DNA of 64,000 nucleotides from Chitinophaga pendula (lineage in GTDB: Bacteria; Bacteroidota; Bacteroidia; Chitinophagales; Chitinophagaceae): contig NZ_CP077769.1 in NCBI RefSeq assembly GCF_020386615.1, positions 5,488,501 to 5,552,500 on the forward strand. The letters are read 5' to 3'. Made by a program: the position numbers and the translations under genes. Shown one piece after another: positions 44,004 through 53,179 of this stretch (positions within the stretch are counted from its first letter, which is position 1; each line of letters begins with the position of its first letter). The notes under the pieces were generated by a model, which did not search any database, was not told where the DNA came from, and saw nothing but the letters and a program-made list of their open reading frames with translations.

Positions 44004-44759
44004 ATGAAAAAAATGCTCTTTTACATACTCACGCTGGCCGGCCTCGGCGCTCAGGCACAAAATCTCCGCTTCCCCGATAATAACTTTAAGGAAGCTCTCC
44101 TTTCCAACGGTGTAGATGCCAACGGCGACGGCGAGATCCAAATGGCAGAAGCTAAAAAAATCACTAAGCTGTACATCGACCACGCCAATATTACCGACCT
44201 TACCGGTATCAAAAATTTCACGAACCTGGAGGAATTCGGGTTCTATGACAATAAGCTCCGCATCATCGATTTCTCCGGGATGAGCAATCTCAAATCCATC
44301 TACGGCTTTAACAACGAGATTGAGCGGTTTAATGTGAAAGGCTGCACAAAGTTGCAGGACATTTACCTGAGCTTCAACAAAATCCGCATGCCCGACGTAA
44401 ATGGCTTGCCCGCGCTAAAAGACCTCCGGCTCGATAATAATGCCATCTCCAATGTGGCATTTTCCAACGTGCCCAACCTCGAAGTGTTAGAACTCCAGCG
44501 GAACAAAATGTACACACTTAAGCTGGACCACCATCCTAACCTGAGGCGTCTTAACCTCACAAACAACTACTTCAGCACGCTGGATTTTACCCCTTTTAAA
44601 AAGCTGGAGGAAATATGGCTGATGGACAATGAGTTCCTGAAATCGCTACATATCCGTGGGCTGCGTGCGCTGAAAGAGCTACACCTCGAAAGCTGCCCCC
44701 TACTCATTAACCTCAACCTCAGTGGCACGGTAAGCCTCCGAAAGTTTAACTGGTATTAA
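44004..44759 (+). CDS. Secreted leucine-rich-repeat protein with EF-hand-like loop
   Basis: The 251-residue protein has a signal peptide (ends LGAQAQN), then a calcium-loop-like motif DANGDGEIQMAE (about residues 37-48), then eight or so leucine-rich repeats of about 21 residues (for example TNLEEFGFYDNKL, PNLEVLELQRNKM) to the C-terminus. It resembles internalin-type adhesion or recognition modules. No sorting signal such as a Por C-terminal domain is seen. Confidence 0.8.
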   Translation: MKKMLFYILTLAGLGAQAQNLRFPDNNFKEALLSNGVDANGDGEIQMAEAKKITKLYIDHANITDLTGIKNFTNLEEFGFYDNKLRIIDFSGMSNLKSIYGFNNEIERFNVKGCTKLQDIYLSFNKIRMPDVNGLPALKDLRLDNNAISNVAFSNVPNLEVLELQRNKMYTLKLDHHPNLRRLNLTNNYFSTLDFTPFKKLEEIWLMDNEFLKSLHIRGLRALKELHLESCPLLINLNLSGTVSLRKFNWY

Positions 44760-45250
44760 TTTACAGGTATAAATAGCTGGTAAAATAAGGCTTTCAGCTC
44801 GTTACTGTTGTACTTTAAAGTACTTGCACTCGCTTGCGAGTTTATTTGCCAATACAGAAAGGGTAATACCATGATTCTCATATAATAAGTATCCGCTAAG
44901 TCACAACTGGGAGCGAGCTTCGATAAGAAATATATTGTAGAAATGGTTTCACTTTTCATCTTTTTCCCTCATCCCTGTTTCCTCCGGTGCAATCACGATG
45001 GATTATCAACATTCTAAGTTTTTAAAATAATATCTAGTAGCACGGTCCTATAAGACATTTAAAACGCTGTATACCAGTTTTCCACTTTATGGGGATAATC
45101 AACAACAACTATCATTTCGCTCTTATAACTTCTCCTAGACTGAATAGAGGTCATAGCTGCAGCCTCATGGCCATGCCGCTTTAATACATGGGAATTACTG
45201 GACACCGCAGATTTGATAGCTAAAAAGGCACAAAATTATTCATTTTTAAA
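44760..45250. other. AT-rich intergenic region without recognised gene
   Basis: The region holds a short minus-strand ORF (44756-44959, 67 residues) with no recognisable family and a small hairpin near 44828-44841 (ACTCGC...GAGT). It may be gene debris. Nothing else is recognised. Confidence 0.4.
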
Positions 45251-45562
45251 TTATCTTATTTTATTATAAGTTAACCAACACCGTAGAAATCTAGTGGAAA
45301 AGATTTCTTGTAGTTTTCTCAGAAATAGGGTTTCTTTGTCAAGTATATGCCAATTTCTGTACGTTGTTGGATTGCTAAGAGCTGTTGTTTGTAAATCGTT
45401 TAAATAATCCGCATTATTGGCGAGTAACACAATAGCTTCCCTTACCCTTTGTTTCTTGGATTGTGGATGCGACATTAACTTATGAAAATCAGTTTTCCAA
45501 AGTGCCACGCGGTAGGGAACAATATTGGTTTCTGAAAGCCTATATCCTTCAAAGCAATAGTG
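45251..45562 (-). pseudogene. Possible gene remnant
   Basis: The minus-strand frame is open from 45562 to the stop at 45251, about 103 codons, but has no ATG near its beginning; only a GTG at 45508. The sequence is protein-like (SETNIVPYRVALWKTDF, REAIVLLANNADYLNDL) and AT-rich. I do not recognise it. It may be the 3' end of a lost gene next to the RHS locus. Confidence 0.3.
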
Positions 45563-45727
45563 CTATGAGGAGAATAGACTGTACAATATCTGTCAATGCC
45601 TTTAATCCATTTTCCATGCTCAAGATGTAAGCATCCTTATACTATACAAGCGGCTGTTAACGCATAAGTATGTTTACGTGACCTATACTCTTAAAAGAAA
45701 CAACTGAATATACTAATATCAATTTTC

Positions 45728-48700
45728 ATGAGCAATGTTCAATTCCTGAGAAGGATATATTCTGTCAGCATAATAAGCAGAAGACTTTTCTCTATATGCA
45801 TTTCTTTGATGTTTAGCCTTTATTCGCTTGCCCAAATTAACCCTGGGAAAGCGATTAATGTTACTCCCCCTGCGCCTACAGCTAGTGCAATGGCAAAGTA
45901 TATTGACTATCCTGTTTCTTTGAGCAGTGGGATACCTAATATTAATATTCCGCTTTATGAATTCAAGTCGTCAAAAATAAATGTTCCCATTTCTCTAAGC
46001 TACCATGCAGGAGGTATTAAGGTAGCAGACAGAGCCTCGGCGGTAGGTCTCGGATGGTCATTAAACGCTGGCGGTATGATAAGCCGTACAGTGATGGATC
46101 TGCCAGATGATTATACTTATGGTTTCAAAAACATCCTAATGCCGGATGATGGTGCGAACAGTTCCTATAACATAGAGTGTTTTGGCAACTACATGTTAAA
46201 TTGGTACTCTACGCAATATCCCAAATATGACGCACAACCCGATATTTTCTACTATTCTACTCCGGATGTCAGTGGAAAGTTCATGTTCAGGAATAAAATT
46301 GCTCCTGGCATAGAACCGGGCATCATGTTGTTACCATTTAGCAATGTTAATATCCGCTATGACGTGAATCCTCAATCATTTACGCTCCTTAATGAAAGAG
46401 GTGATATATATGAATTCGGAAAGACGGCCAACTCAACCGAGAAATATGATGCAGGAAGCACAGGTTCTGGTGGCGGAGGCTTCCCGATAGGATATGATCC
46501 TAAGACGGGTGCCGCTATTATGAACCCTAGTAATTTAAATAGTAACACCAACACTCCTTTAAGTAATATCAGCTCTGCATGGTATTTAACAAGGATAATA
46601 TCTGCCGATAAAGGAGATACTGTATACTTTAAGTACGAGGCTGCTGGCGAACAAAGCTACTCGCGGATAACAACCTCCTTGACAGCTTTTTTTTCGGGTA
46701 ATAGTCTGCCACAAAAGTCGCAAGGATCAATTTATAGGAAAGAGACAAAAATACGAATTAGTGAGATAGTTAATGCCAATGGGAAAGTCATATTCAAGTA
46801 TGCCGCACAAAATTTTGGTGAATTAGCGGCCATTGACATTTTGGCTATAATTGGTCCCAGCGAATACAAAAAGGTAAAAAGTTTTGAATTTGGGCAATCC
46901 TTTTTTCGTAATGCAATAAAAGCTCCTAACGGGCTAAGACTGGATAACGTTGTAGAAATAGGGTATGATCAACAACAACAGGCACAAAGGATGCAGCCTT
47001 ATGCATTTAGTTATTATACGGATAATGTGCCGACTTTTGATAGTAATAGCCAGGATTTCTGGGGATACTACAATGGAAAGTTAAACAGTGACTTATTATA
47101 CGTAAAATCGGCGATATCCAGGCAAGAGAGCAAGGAGAATGGTGTTGATTACGCTTTTGAAAACAGGGAAGCCAATGAGGAGATGATGAAAACAGCTAGC
47201 CTCAAACGCATCACCTACCCGACCGGCGGCTTTACCGCCTTCGAATTTGAAGCCCCTAAAGCACAAATCGAAGAAACCGAGACTAAAACCGTAAAAAGAG
47301 AACTCGGACATCATATTTCAACCATGTATCTGAATCCGGGAGAAGGGAAAAAAGGCACAAGCATTATATTTAAATTAGATCCACGCACGGTCATGGGAGA
47401 TATACGACTAAAATTCACAGGATCTGCCACTTGTTTACAATCTTCGCCGCTTAGAGAATGTGTAAGTAACTCTCCTGAAGTAAGGTTGCAACGAGCGGAT
47501 AGAAGTGATGTTGGATACGGTTGGACCCTTAGTCGTCTGACCTCCGGTACAGGTACAACTTATGACGAGTTTGAGACGGCACAGGACCAGTTGGCAGGGT
47601 TGTCTAAAGATGTAAATTATGAATTATATTTTCCTTATCCGGGAGAGCTCACCAAAAGTGAACAAGCTACCAAGTACCGACTAGACGCTACCTTAAACGA
47701 ATCTTATTATGAAACGGTTACCACTATGAATACTATCTCGCGTGTAATAGGCGGGCTAAGAATAAAGACGATTACACATGATGACGGAACTGGCAATCAG
47801 ATCATAAAGAAATATAACTATCCAGAATTCTATTATAACTCCAATGTATTCAATGGCAAGTTCGATCGAATTGTTAGTTCGTTGGCCCAGGAGACGGGGT
47901 TCTTATTTAACCTAGGTTCTGGAACAAGAACTATCGAAGAGGAGTTAAGCATTAATCCGACATTGAGTTATCCTTTTGTCAAAAGCCAAAAAATATTCTC
48001 AGAATCACCATCTGTATCTATAGGTGGGGCATCTAATAATTCTGTATCCTATGAGAAGGTAGAAGAAAGTCAATACTCGAAAGACGGGAGAAACCTTGGT
48101 AAAACTGTATATACATTTAGAAAGGCTATCGACTATGTTTTTAATCCATTGCCCAATATGCGTTTTGACCGCGAGTTTTTGAGAGCTCAACTCCTAAATG
48201 TAAAAGTCTATAAAAACGATAATGGTGTTGATGTACTGGTGAAAGAAACAAATAACGTGTATAACAATCTGAATGATTTTGATGCGGATACTCGTGGTAT
48301 GGATAGCGTAAAATTGTTTGTTGGTGAAACTCAGATAGGGCGCAATTTCGGTTCTGGAACGAATGGCCTTTTCTCATTCCAGAACTGCCTGGCATGTAAT
48401 GAGTTTGGGAAGGATCAGACAATGAGGATTTATCCCCTTTACTATCATTCAGTCAAGCCATTGCTTGTTTCGTCGCAAACAACCACCTATGATACGAATG
48501 GTGGCAATCCTATTGTATTGAAAAAAGATTACGAGTATGCTGGTAATAAACATGTATATCCTACACGTATATCGGAAATAGATAGCCGGAAACGGACTGA
48601 AGTAGTAACAACAAAATATCCATTGGACTATACCACTAGCAATTGCGATGAGTCGGCGTGTATCAGGAACTTCAATTCCAGCTTGTCTGTACTGGTTACT

Positions 48701-49492
48701 CAAAGAGAAGCATGTGAGCAGCCTGTGCTTTCCGGCGTAACACCAAGGACTTATGATGTCGCCCAGCAGAACTTTAAAAATTGCCAGGAATCTTTTCGTC
48801 AGTCTTTGCAGACACTGGTTAACCAATATGGGTCATGCCGGACGCAATATGAACAATGTTATGCTAATGCGAAAGCTTCAATGTCCGCCGAAAACCGGGC
48901 GATAGCTAGTATGAAAGATCTGAATATGGTTGCAGATCAGATAGATGTTGTTAACAACATATCCGGTCAGCAAACTAAACGCATATTAACAACTTATAGC
49001 GATTTGAATACAGCTGGGAGTATTGTTAAGCCTGTGCAGGTCAGTATTCAAGAAGGCAGTGGCCTTATAGAGTCCAGGTTTAATTATATCAACTACGATA
49101 ATCGCGGAAATTTGACAGAACAGGGCAAAACAGGAGATGCTTCCGAAGTTTATCTCTGGGGATATAAAGGGCAGTATCCGGTTGCTAAGATAGTAGGTAG
49201 CAATTATCAAGTAGCCCGTTCATTCATCAATCAGGCGATACTTGATAATCCAGCAAATGAAGGGGAATTAAGAACAGAACTTGCCAAAATCAGAGAAGGG
49301 CTAAGCGGTAAAGCATTAGTAACAACATTTACTTTCAACCCACTTATTGGATTGACTAGTGAAACAGATCCCACTGGCAAAACGATCTATTATGAGTATG
49401 ATGTATTTATGCGGCTGAAATTAATTCGTGATATGAATGGTAAAGTCCTGAAACAAATAGATTATCAATACCAGGCGCCTATACAGCAATAA
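45728..49492 (+). CDS. RHS-associated secreted protein (first gene of a two-gene RHS system)
   Basis: The 1254-residue protein has a signal-like hydrophobic N-terminus, a conserved head (PPAPTASAMAKYIDYPVSL, VGLGWSLNAGGMISRTV), a long beta-rich body and C-terminal RHS/YD-like strands (YDNRGNLTEQGK, ETDPTGKTIYYEYDVFMRL). In Bacteroidota such proteins are encoded before a DUF6443 RHS protein, as here (26-base gap). They are thought to build or carry a secreted shell for polymorphic toxins, but their role is poorly defined. Codon use is AT-richer than in the left half of the window. Confidence 0.82.
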   Translation: MSNVQFLRRIYSVSIISRRLFSICISLMFSLYSLAQINPGKAINVTPPAPTASAMAKYIDYPVSLSSGIPNINIPLYEFKSSKINVPISLSYHAGGIKVADRASAVGLGWSLNAGGMISRTVMDLPDDYTYGFKNILMPDDGANSSYNIECFGNYMLNWYSTQYPKYDAQPDIFYYSTPDVSGKFMFRNKIAPGIEPGIMLLPFSNVNIRYDVNPQSFTLLNERGDIYEFGKTANSTEKYDAGSTGSGGGGFPIGYDPKTGAAIMNPSNLNSNTNTPLSNISSAWYLTRIISADKGDTVYFKYEAAGEQSYSRITTSLTAFFSGNSLPQKSQGSIYRKETKIRISEIVNANGKVIFKYAAQNFGELAAIDILAIIGPSEYKKVKSFEFGQSFFRNAIKAPNGLRLDNVVEIGYDQQQQAQRMQPYAFSYYTDNVPTFDSNSQDFWGYYNGKLNSDLLYVKSAISRQESKENGVDYAFENREANEEMMKTASLKRITYPTGGFTAFEFEAPKAQIEETETKTVKRELGHHISTMYLNPGEGKKGTSIIFKLDPRTVMGDIRLKFTGSATCLQSSPLRECVSNSPEVRLQRADRSDVGYGWTLSRLTSGTGTTYDEFETAQDQLAGLSKDVNYELYFPYPGELTKSEQATKYRLDATLNESYYETVTTMNTISRVIGGLRIKTITHDDGTGNQIIKKYNYPEFYYNSNVFNGKFDRIVSSLAQETGFLFNLGSGTRTIEEELSINPTLSYPFVKSQKIFSESPSVSIGGASNNSVSYEKVEESQYSKDGRNLGKTVYTFRKAIDYVFNPLPNMRFDREFLRAQLLNVKVYKNDNGVDVLVKETNNVYNNLNDFDADTRGMDSVKLFVGETQIGRNFGSGTNGLFSFQNCLACNEFGKDQTMRIYPLYYHSVKPLLVSSQTTTYDTNGGNPIVLKKDYEYAGNKHVYPTRISEIDSRKRTEVVTTKYPLDYTTSNCDESACIRNFNSSLSVLVTQREACEQPVLSGVTPRTYDVAQQNFKNCQESFRQSLQTLVNQYGSCRTQYEQCYANAKASMSAENRAIASMKDLNMVADQIDVVNNISGQQTKRILTTYSDLNTAGSIVKPVQVSIQEGSGLIESRFNYINYDNRGNLTEQGKTGDASEVYLWGYKGQYPVAKIVGSNYQVARSFINQAILDNPANEGELRTELAKIREGLSGKALVTTFTFNPLIGLTSETDPTGKTIYYEYDVFMRLKLIRDMNGKVLKQIDYQYQAPIQQ

Positions 49493-49518
49493 ATTTCATC
49501 CATTTCCAATCTGACCTT

Positions 49519-50085
49519 ATGAAACGAATTATATTTCTTCTTATTCCGGCTTTCTGTACAATTTGTGTATTACCAGTAAGCGCACAACAACCGAACGGCA
49601 GCGGGCGCCCAGGAGCTACGGCACAACCCATACCTGGTCCTTTTACCAATACCACCATTAATTACATACGCACCTACGAGCCGTCTGTCCCAATCAGTGA
49701 TCCGGCAGCAGTAAGTACGAACAATAACCTCCGGCAGGTAAGACAGAACAGCCAATACTTCGACGGGCTGGGCCGTCCCCTGCAAACCGTCAGTAAAGGT
49801 ATGGGTAAGGATGGTAAAGACATCGTAGCGCCGGTGGTTTATGACCAATTCGGCCGGGAACAATTCAAATACCTACCTTACGTTTCTCCAAGTAGTGATG
49901 GAAAGTTTAAAACGAATCCCTTTGTGGAACAAGCTGGCTTTATGGGTGGCTATCACCAAGGTGAACAGATTTACTATGGCGAAACCGAGTTTGAAGCATC
50001 TCCGCTGAACAGGGTGATGAAAGCCTATGCACCAGGCAATAGCTGGAGCCGTACAGGAGGTAACGTACAATGGTGGCGACCCTAA
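49519..50085 (+). pseudogene. DUF6443-type RHS protein, truncated after the N-terminal domain
   Basis: The ORF encodes a signal peptide (ends PVSAQQ) and a DUF6443 head (TNTTINYIRTYEPSVP, QYFDGLGRPLQTVSKG, KYLPYVSP...) up to GNSWSRTGGN near 50060. A complete protein of this type continues for over 1000 residues through YD repeats and the RHS core. Here the frame is lost at about 50062-50070 and stops at 50085 after a few out-of-family residues. The next frame picks up an RHS-type C-terminal domain, so a large internal deletion with a +1 frame shift is the simplest reading. Confidence 0.75.
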
Positions 50086-50587
50086 TGCATTAGGGGTTGT
50101 TGTCCCAAGTTTGAGTCTTTTTGGAGAGGCAAGCATAGTAGGTGGCATGACTACATTCTCAGCTTCTGGCGTAAATGTTTTTGATAAAAACGGCAATTTA
50201 CGTTCTCCTGAAATAGTAGCTAACAGCGCAGTTCACGAGCTTTTGCATACGGTAAGATTTGATCATCCATTTGAAAAGACACAAGGAGCAGATACAAAAC
50301 TTGTTAGCGAGGGAGGAAACAATTATTCAACCACACCCGCCACAGACTCCAAAATTCCTTTTAATGTGATGAATTATCCAATGATCAATATAGATGGGAA
50401 GAAGTCCGGCGATTTATGGAAGGGTACAGGGCAATCACCATCTTATTTAACTAAAGATCAAATTAAAATGTTGTTAAATGAAATTAAGCTGCAGACTAAT
50501 GGCGCTGGTGCGCCAGGAAGTTCGGGTTATTTAAATTATTGGATTAATACCCCTGGGGAAGATGTTAAAAAGAAAAAAAATGAATAA
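50027..50587 (+). CDS. RHS-derived C-terminal zincin (metzincin-like) toxin domain
   Basis: The 186-residue frame overlaps the end of the DUF6443 fragment in another frame; its true coding part starts near 50065 (TYNGGDPN). It has HELLHTVRFDH (His70, His74, His80), matching HExxHxxxxxH zinc binding, and a Met-turn block VMNYP with Met115. These are hallmarks of metzincins, and such zincins are known as C-terminal toxins of RHS and other polymorphic systems. Without the RHS shell it is an orphan tip; translation from the ATG at 50027 is possible but unproven. It overlaps the downstream gene by 8 bases. Confidence 0.6.
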   Translation: MHQAIAGAVQEVTYNGGDPNALGVVVPSLSLFGEASIVGGMTTFSASGVNVFDKNGNLRSPEIVANSAVHELLHTVRFDHPFEKTQGADTKLVSEGGNNYSTTPATDSKIPFNVMNYPMINIDGKKSGDLWKGTGQSPSYLTKDQIKMLLNEIKLQTNGAGAPGSSGYLNYWINTPGEDVKKKKNE

Positions 50588-51011
50588 GCTTATAATACTT
50601 TCGGTTTTTCAGTTTGGTATGTTATGGAGTTGCCATGCGCAACATAGGGTTGATGGGACTATACAGAATTGTAGTCAAGAGTATGATTCTACGTTACGGC
50701 ACCTGGTATATAGCAATGTAAGTAGGATGCCTGAATTTGACAAGGGAGAGATTGGCCTTTTGAGATTTTTTAAAGCTAATTTTCGGTACCCAGAAAAACA
50801 AGATTTTTTTCAAGGTTCGATCAACTTAGTGTTCATCGTTGATACTAATGGTAGAGTAAAAGATGGTCACATTTTGAAGAAATCAAATACGGAATTAACT
50901 TTATTAGATAAGGAAGCATTACGTGTGTTATCAATTATGCCCAGGTGGAAAGCAGGGAGCTGTGAAGGACAAAAAGTTCCAGTAAGGATGTTTTGGCCTG
51001 TGAAGTTCTGA
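50580..51011 (+). CDS. Small secreted TonB-C-like protein, candidate immunity protein
   Basis: The 143-residue protein starts at the ATG at 50580, inside the last codons of the zincin frame. It has a signal peptide (ends SCHAQH; the Cys could be a lipobox) and a C-terminal region that follows the TonB C-terminal pattern: FRYPEKQ, INLVFIVDTNGRVKDG, DKEALRVLSIMPRWKAG and VPVRMFWPVKF. It lacks a Pro-rich linker. Its place directly after an RHS toxin domain suggests immunity (inference); alternatively it is a free TonB-like domain. Confidence 0.6.
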   Translation: MNKLIILSVFQFGMLWSCHAQHRVDGTIQNCSQEYDSTLRHLVYSNVSRMPEFDKGEIGLLRFFKANFRYPEKQDFFQGSINLVFIVDTNGRVKDGHILKKSNTELTLLDKEALRVLSIMPRWKAGSCEGQKVPVRMFWPVKF

Positions 51012-51109
51012 TTTATGCCAATAATGACCTGATTGTGTTTGGGGGCTTTAAATTTACATTTAACAGAGCTTGGATAATGTTGATCCAATACTTAGTATTA
51101 CTTCTATGA

Positions 51110-51580
51110 ATTAGGTTGACTGGTAACCGGCGTCAAAGTACGGATGCTGAACACTGACCAATGGCTGACCACTACCAGCTATTATGATGACAAAGGGTGA
51201 TACAGGCGATCTCTGACAACGTGAATGGTAACCAAGATGCAATTACCAGCTTGTACGACTTTACCGGTAAGTGTTGAGCACCTATCAGCATCACAACAAT
51301 GCCAAGAGCACGCAAACGACCACTACGCGCATACTCACTTTACTTGATTACGATGATGCAGGTAGACTAACTACTATTCGTAAGCTGATCAACGATCAAC
51401 CGTTAAAAACAATTGCCACCAATGAATATGATGCCCTGGGATAGCTGAATAAAAAAACATTGGGCAATGACCTGGAGATACTGGAATATACTTACAATAT
51501 CCGTGGCTGGCTATTCCGCCAATCAATACAATGGTAACATTGCCGGTATTACCTGGCGGGGAAATCTTATTACTAATTTA
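51110..51580 (+). pseudogene. RHS/YD-repeat remnant
   Basis: Across changing frames the DNA encodes RHS-type sequence: QWLTTTSYYDDKG, QAISDNVNGNQDAITSLYDFTGK, LLDYDDAGRLTTIRKLIND, TNEYDALG then a TAG, LEYTYNIRGWL, and QYNGNIAGITWRGN. There are at least three frameshifts or stops. It is the middle of a DUF6443-type RHS protein, the part missing from the gene at 49519, displaced beyond the zincin and its partner. The rest of 51012-51702 shows no gene. Confidence 0.75.
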
Positions 51581-51702
51581 GCCGTTTATGGATCAACAAC
51601 AAAATAAAACAAAGGAAAAATCAAGCATCCTGTCAAGATGCAATATTGATAAATATTACGTTAGGTAAACAAAGAAAAATAACTATAAATAAAAGAAAGG
51701 GG

Positions 51703-53085
51703 TTACTTCCCAATACAAAACTTCGAGAAAATAAAATCCAGTCTGTCTTCATTCGTCACTTCACCAGTGATCTCGCCGAGATAGTGTAAACTCCTGCGGA
51801 TGTCCAGTGCGAGTAAATCTCCCGGTAATTGATTTTCCATTCCTCCTTTTACTGCATAGAGGGATTGTAATACTTCCTGCAATGCACTGTGATGTCGTGC
51901 GTTGGTGATGATGGTATCTTCTGTCTGGATGCTACCACTTATTACTTTGGCTACGAGTTGTTGTTTAAGCTGATCAATATGTGCGTGGTTTTTAGCGGAG
52001 ATAAAAAGTATATCGGGAATGGTTGCGAATTTTTTGCGGATGTTCTCTTCTCCTTGTATATCTGTTTTGTTGCCGACCAGCAGGTGATTCACTCCCTGAC
52101 TGCTGAATGCATTGATCTGCCCGAGGAGTTCATCTTCGGTTAATTCATTTACGTCGAAGAGGTATACTACTACTCCGGCTTCACGAATTTTTTCGAGTGT
52201 CTTTTGGACACCAATACTTTCGATGGTATCTGTGCTTTCGCGGATACCGGCGGTGTCTATCAAACGGAAGAGTATGCCATCGATATTCAGTATCTCTTCG
52301 ATGGTATCGCGGGTAGTGCCTGCTATATCGCTTACAATGGCCCTATTTTCGTTTAAAAGTGTATTCAGGAGGGTTGATTTACCCGCATTAGGTTTTCCTA
52401 CTATCGCGGTGTTAACGCCATTTTTGATCACATTACCCATACTGAAGGAATTCACTAGATGACGTACGAGGACGGTAGCGTTATCGACCAGCTCATACAA
52501 GCGGGTTCTATCGGCAAATTCTACATCTTCCTGGCTGAAGTCGAGTTCGAGTTCGATGAGTGCGGAGAAGGTGATCAGTTGTTCGCGGAGGGTTTTCAGT
52601 TCGCGGGAGAAGCCGCCTCTCATTTGTTGCATAGCGGTCTGATGGCTGGCTGCTGAGTTGCTAGCGATGAGGTCGGCTACGGACTCTGCCTGTGTGAGGT
52701 CGAGTTTGCCATTCAGGAATGCGCGTTGTGTGAATTCGCCGGCGCGGGCGAGGCGGGCGCCAGCCAGCACAAAGGCATCCAGCAATTGTTGTTGGATATA
52801 CGGGGAGCCATGGCAGGATACTTCTACTACTTCTTCCCCGGTGTAAGATCTCGGGGCTTTATAGAGGCTGACTACGACCTCATCGATGATACGACCATTA
52901 CTGACGATGCTACCGAAGTGCAGGGTATGGCCTGGTTGTATTTCGAGGTCTTTAGAGGGGAACAGGCTATTACAGATGGCAATGGCTTTGGGACCGCTTA
53001 ATCTGATAACTGCGATGGCTCCTATACCAGGTGCGGTAGCTATTGCGGCTATTGTATCGTCATGTCCTGTCAATTTCCCCAGCAT
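51703..53085 (-). CDS. mnmE: tRNA modification GTPase MnmE
   Basis: The 460-residue protein has the N-terminal tetrahydrofolate-binding domain (DTIAAIATAPGIGAIAVIRLSG), a central GTPase with G1 GKPNAGKST, G3 DTAGIRES and G4 NKTD, and the C-terminal CIGK with the catalytic-loop Cys. With MnmG it installs the carboxymethylaminomethyl group at U34 of certain tRNAs. I use the ATG at 53085, which gives the canonical N-terminus. It is a single-gene unit after the tonB operon terminator. Confidence 0.96.
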   Translation of the reverse strand: MLGKLTGHDDTIAAIATAPGIGAIAVIRLSGPKAIAICNSLFPSKDLEIQPGHTLHFGSIVSNGRIIDEVVVSLYKAPRSYTGEEVVEVSCHGSPYIQQQLLDAFVLAGARLARAGEFTQRAFLNGKLDLTQAESVADLIASNSAASHQTAMQQMRGGFSRELKTLREQLITFSALIELELDFSQEDVEFADRTRLYELVDNATVLVRHLVNSFSMGNVIKNGVNTAIVGKPNAGKSTLLNTLLNENRAIVSDIAGTTRDTIEEILNIDGILFRLIDTAGIRESTDTIESIGVQKTLEKIREAGVVVYLFDVNELTEDELLGQINAFSSQGVNHLLVGNKTDIQGEENIRKKFATIPDILFISAKNHAHIDQLKQQLVAKVISGSIQTEDTIITNARHHSALQEVLQSLYAVKGGMENQLPGDLLALDIRRSLHYLGEITGEVTNEDRLDFIFSKFCIGK

Positions 53086-53124
53086 ATAAATTATTTTAGA
53101 GAGCAATATTAACCTTTTCGGCAT

Positions 53125-53157
53125 AAAAAATCCCCACCAGGGTACTGGTGGGGATTT
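53125..53157 (-). terminator. Strong terminator of the tonB operon
   Basis: A perfect 13-bp stem (53128-53140 with 53145-53157) with a GGTA loop is followed on the minus strand by a run of T (A residues at 53125-53130). It lies between tonB and mnmE. Confidence 0.85.
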
Positions 53158-53179
53158 ACTATTGACAAATAGTATAGTA

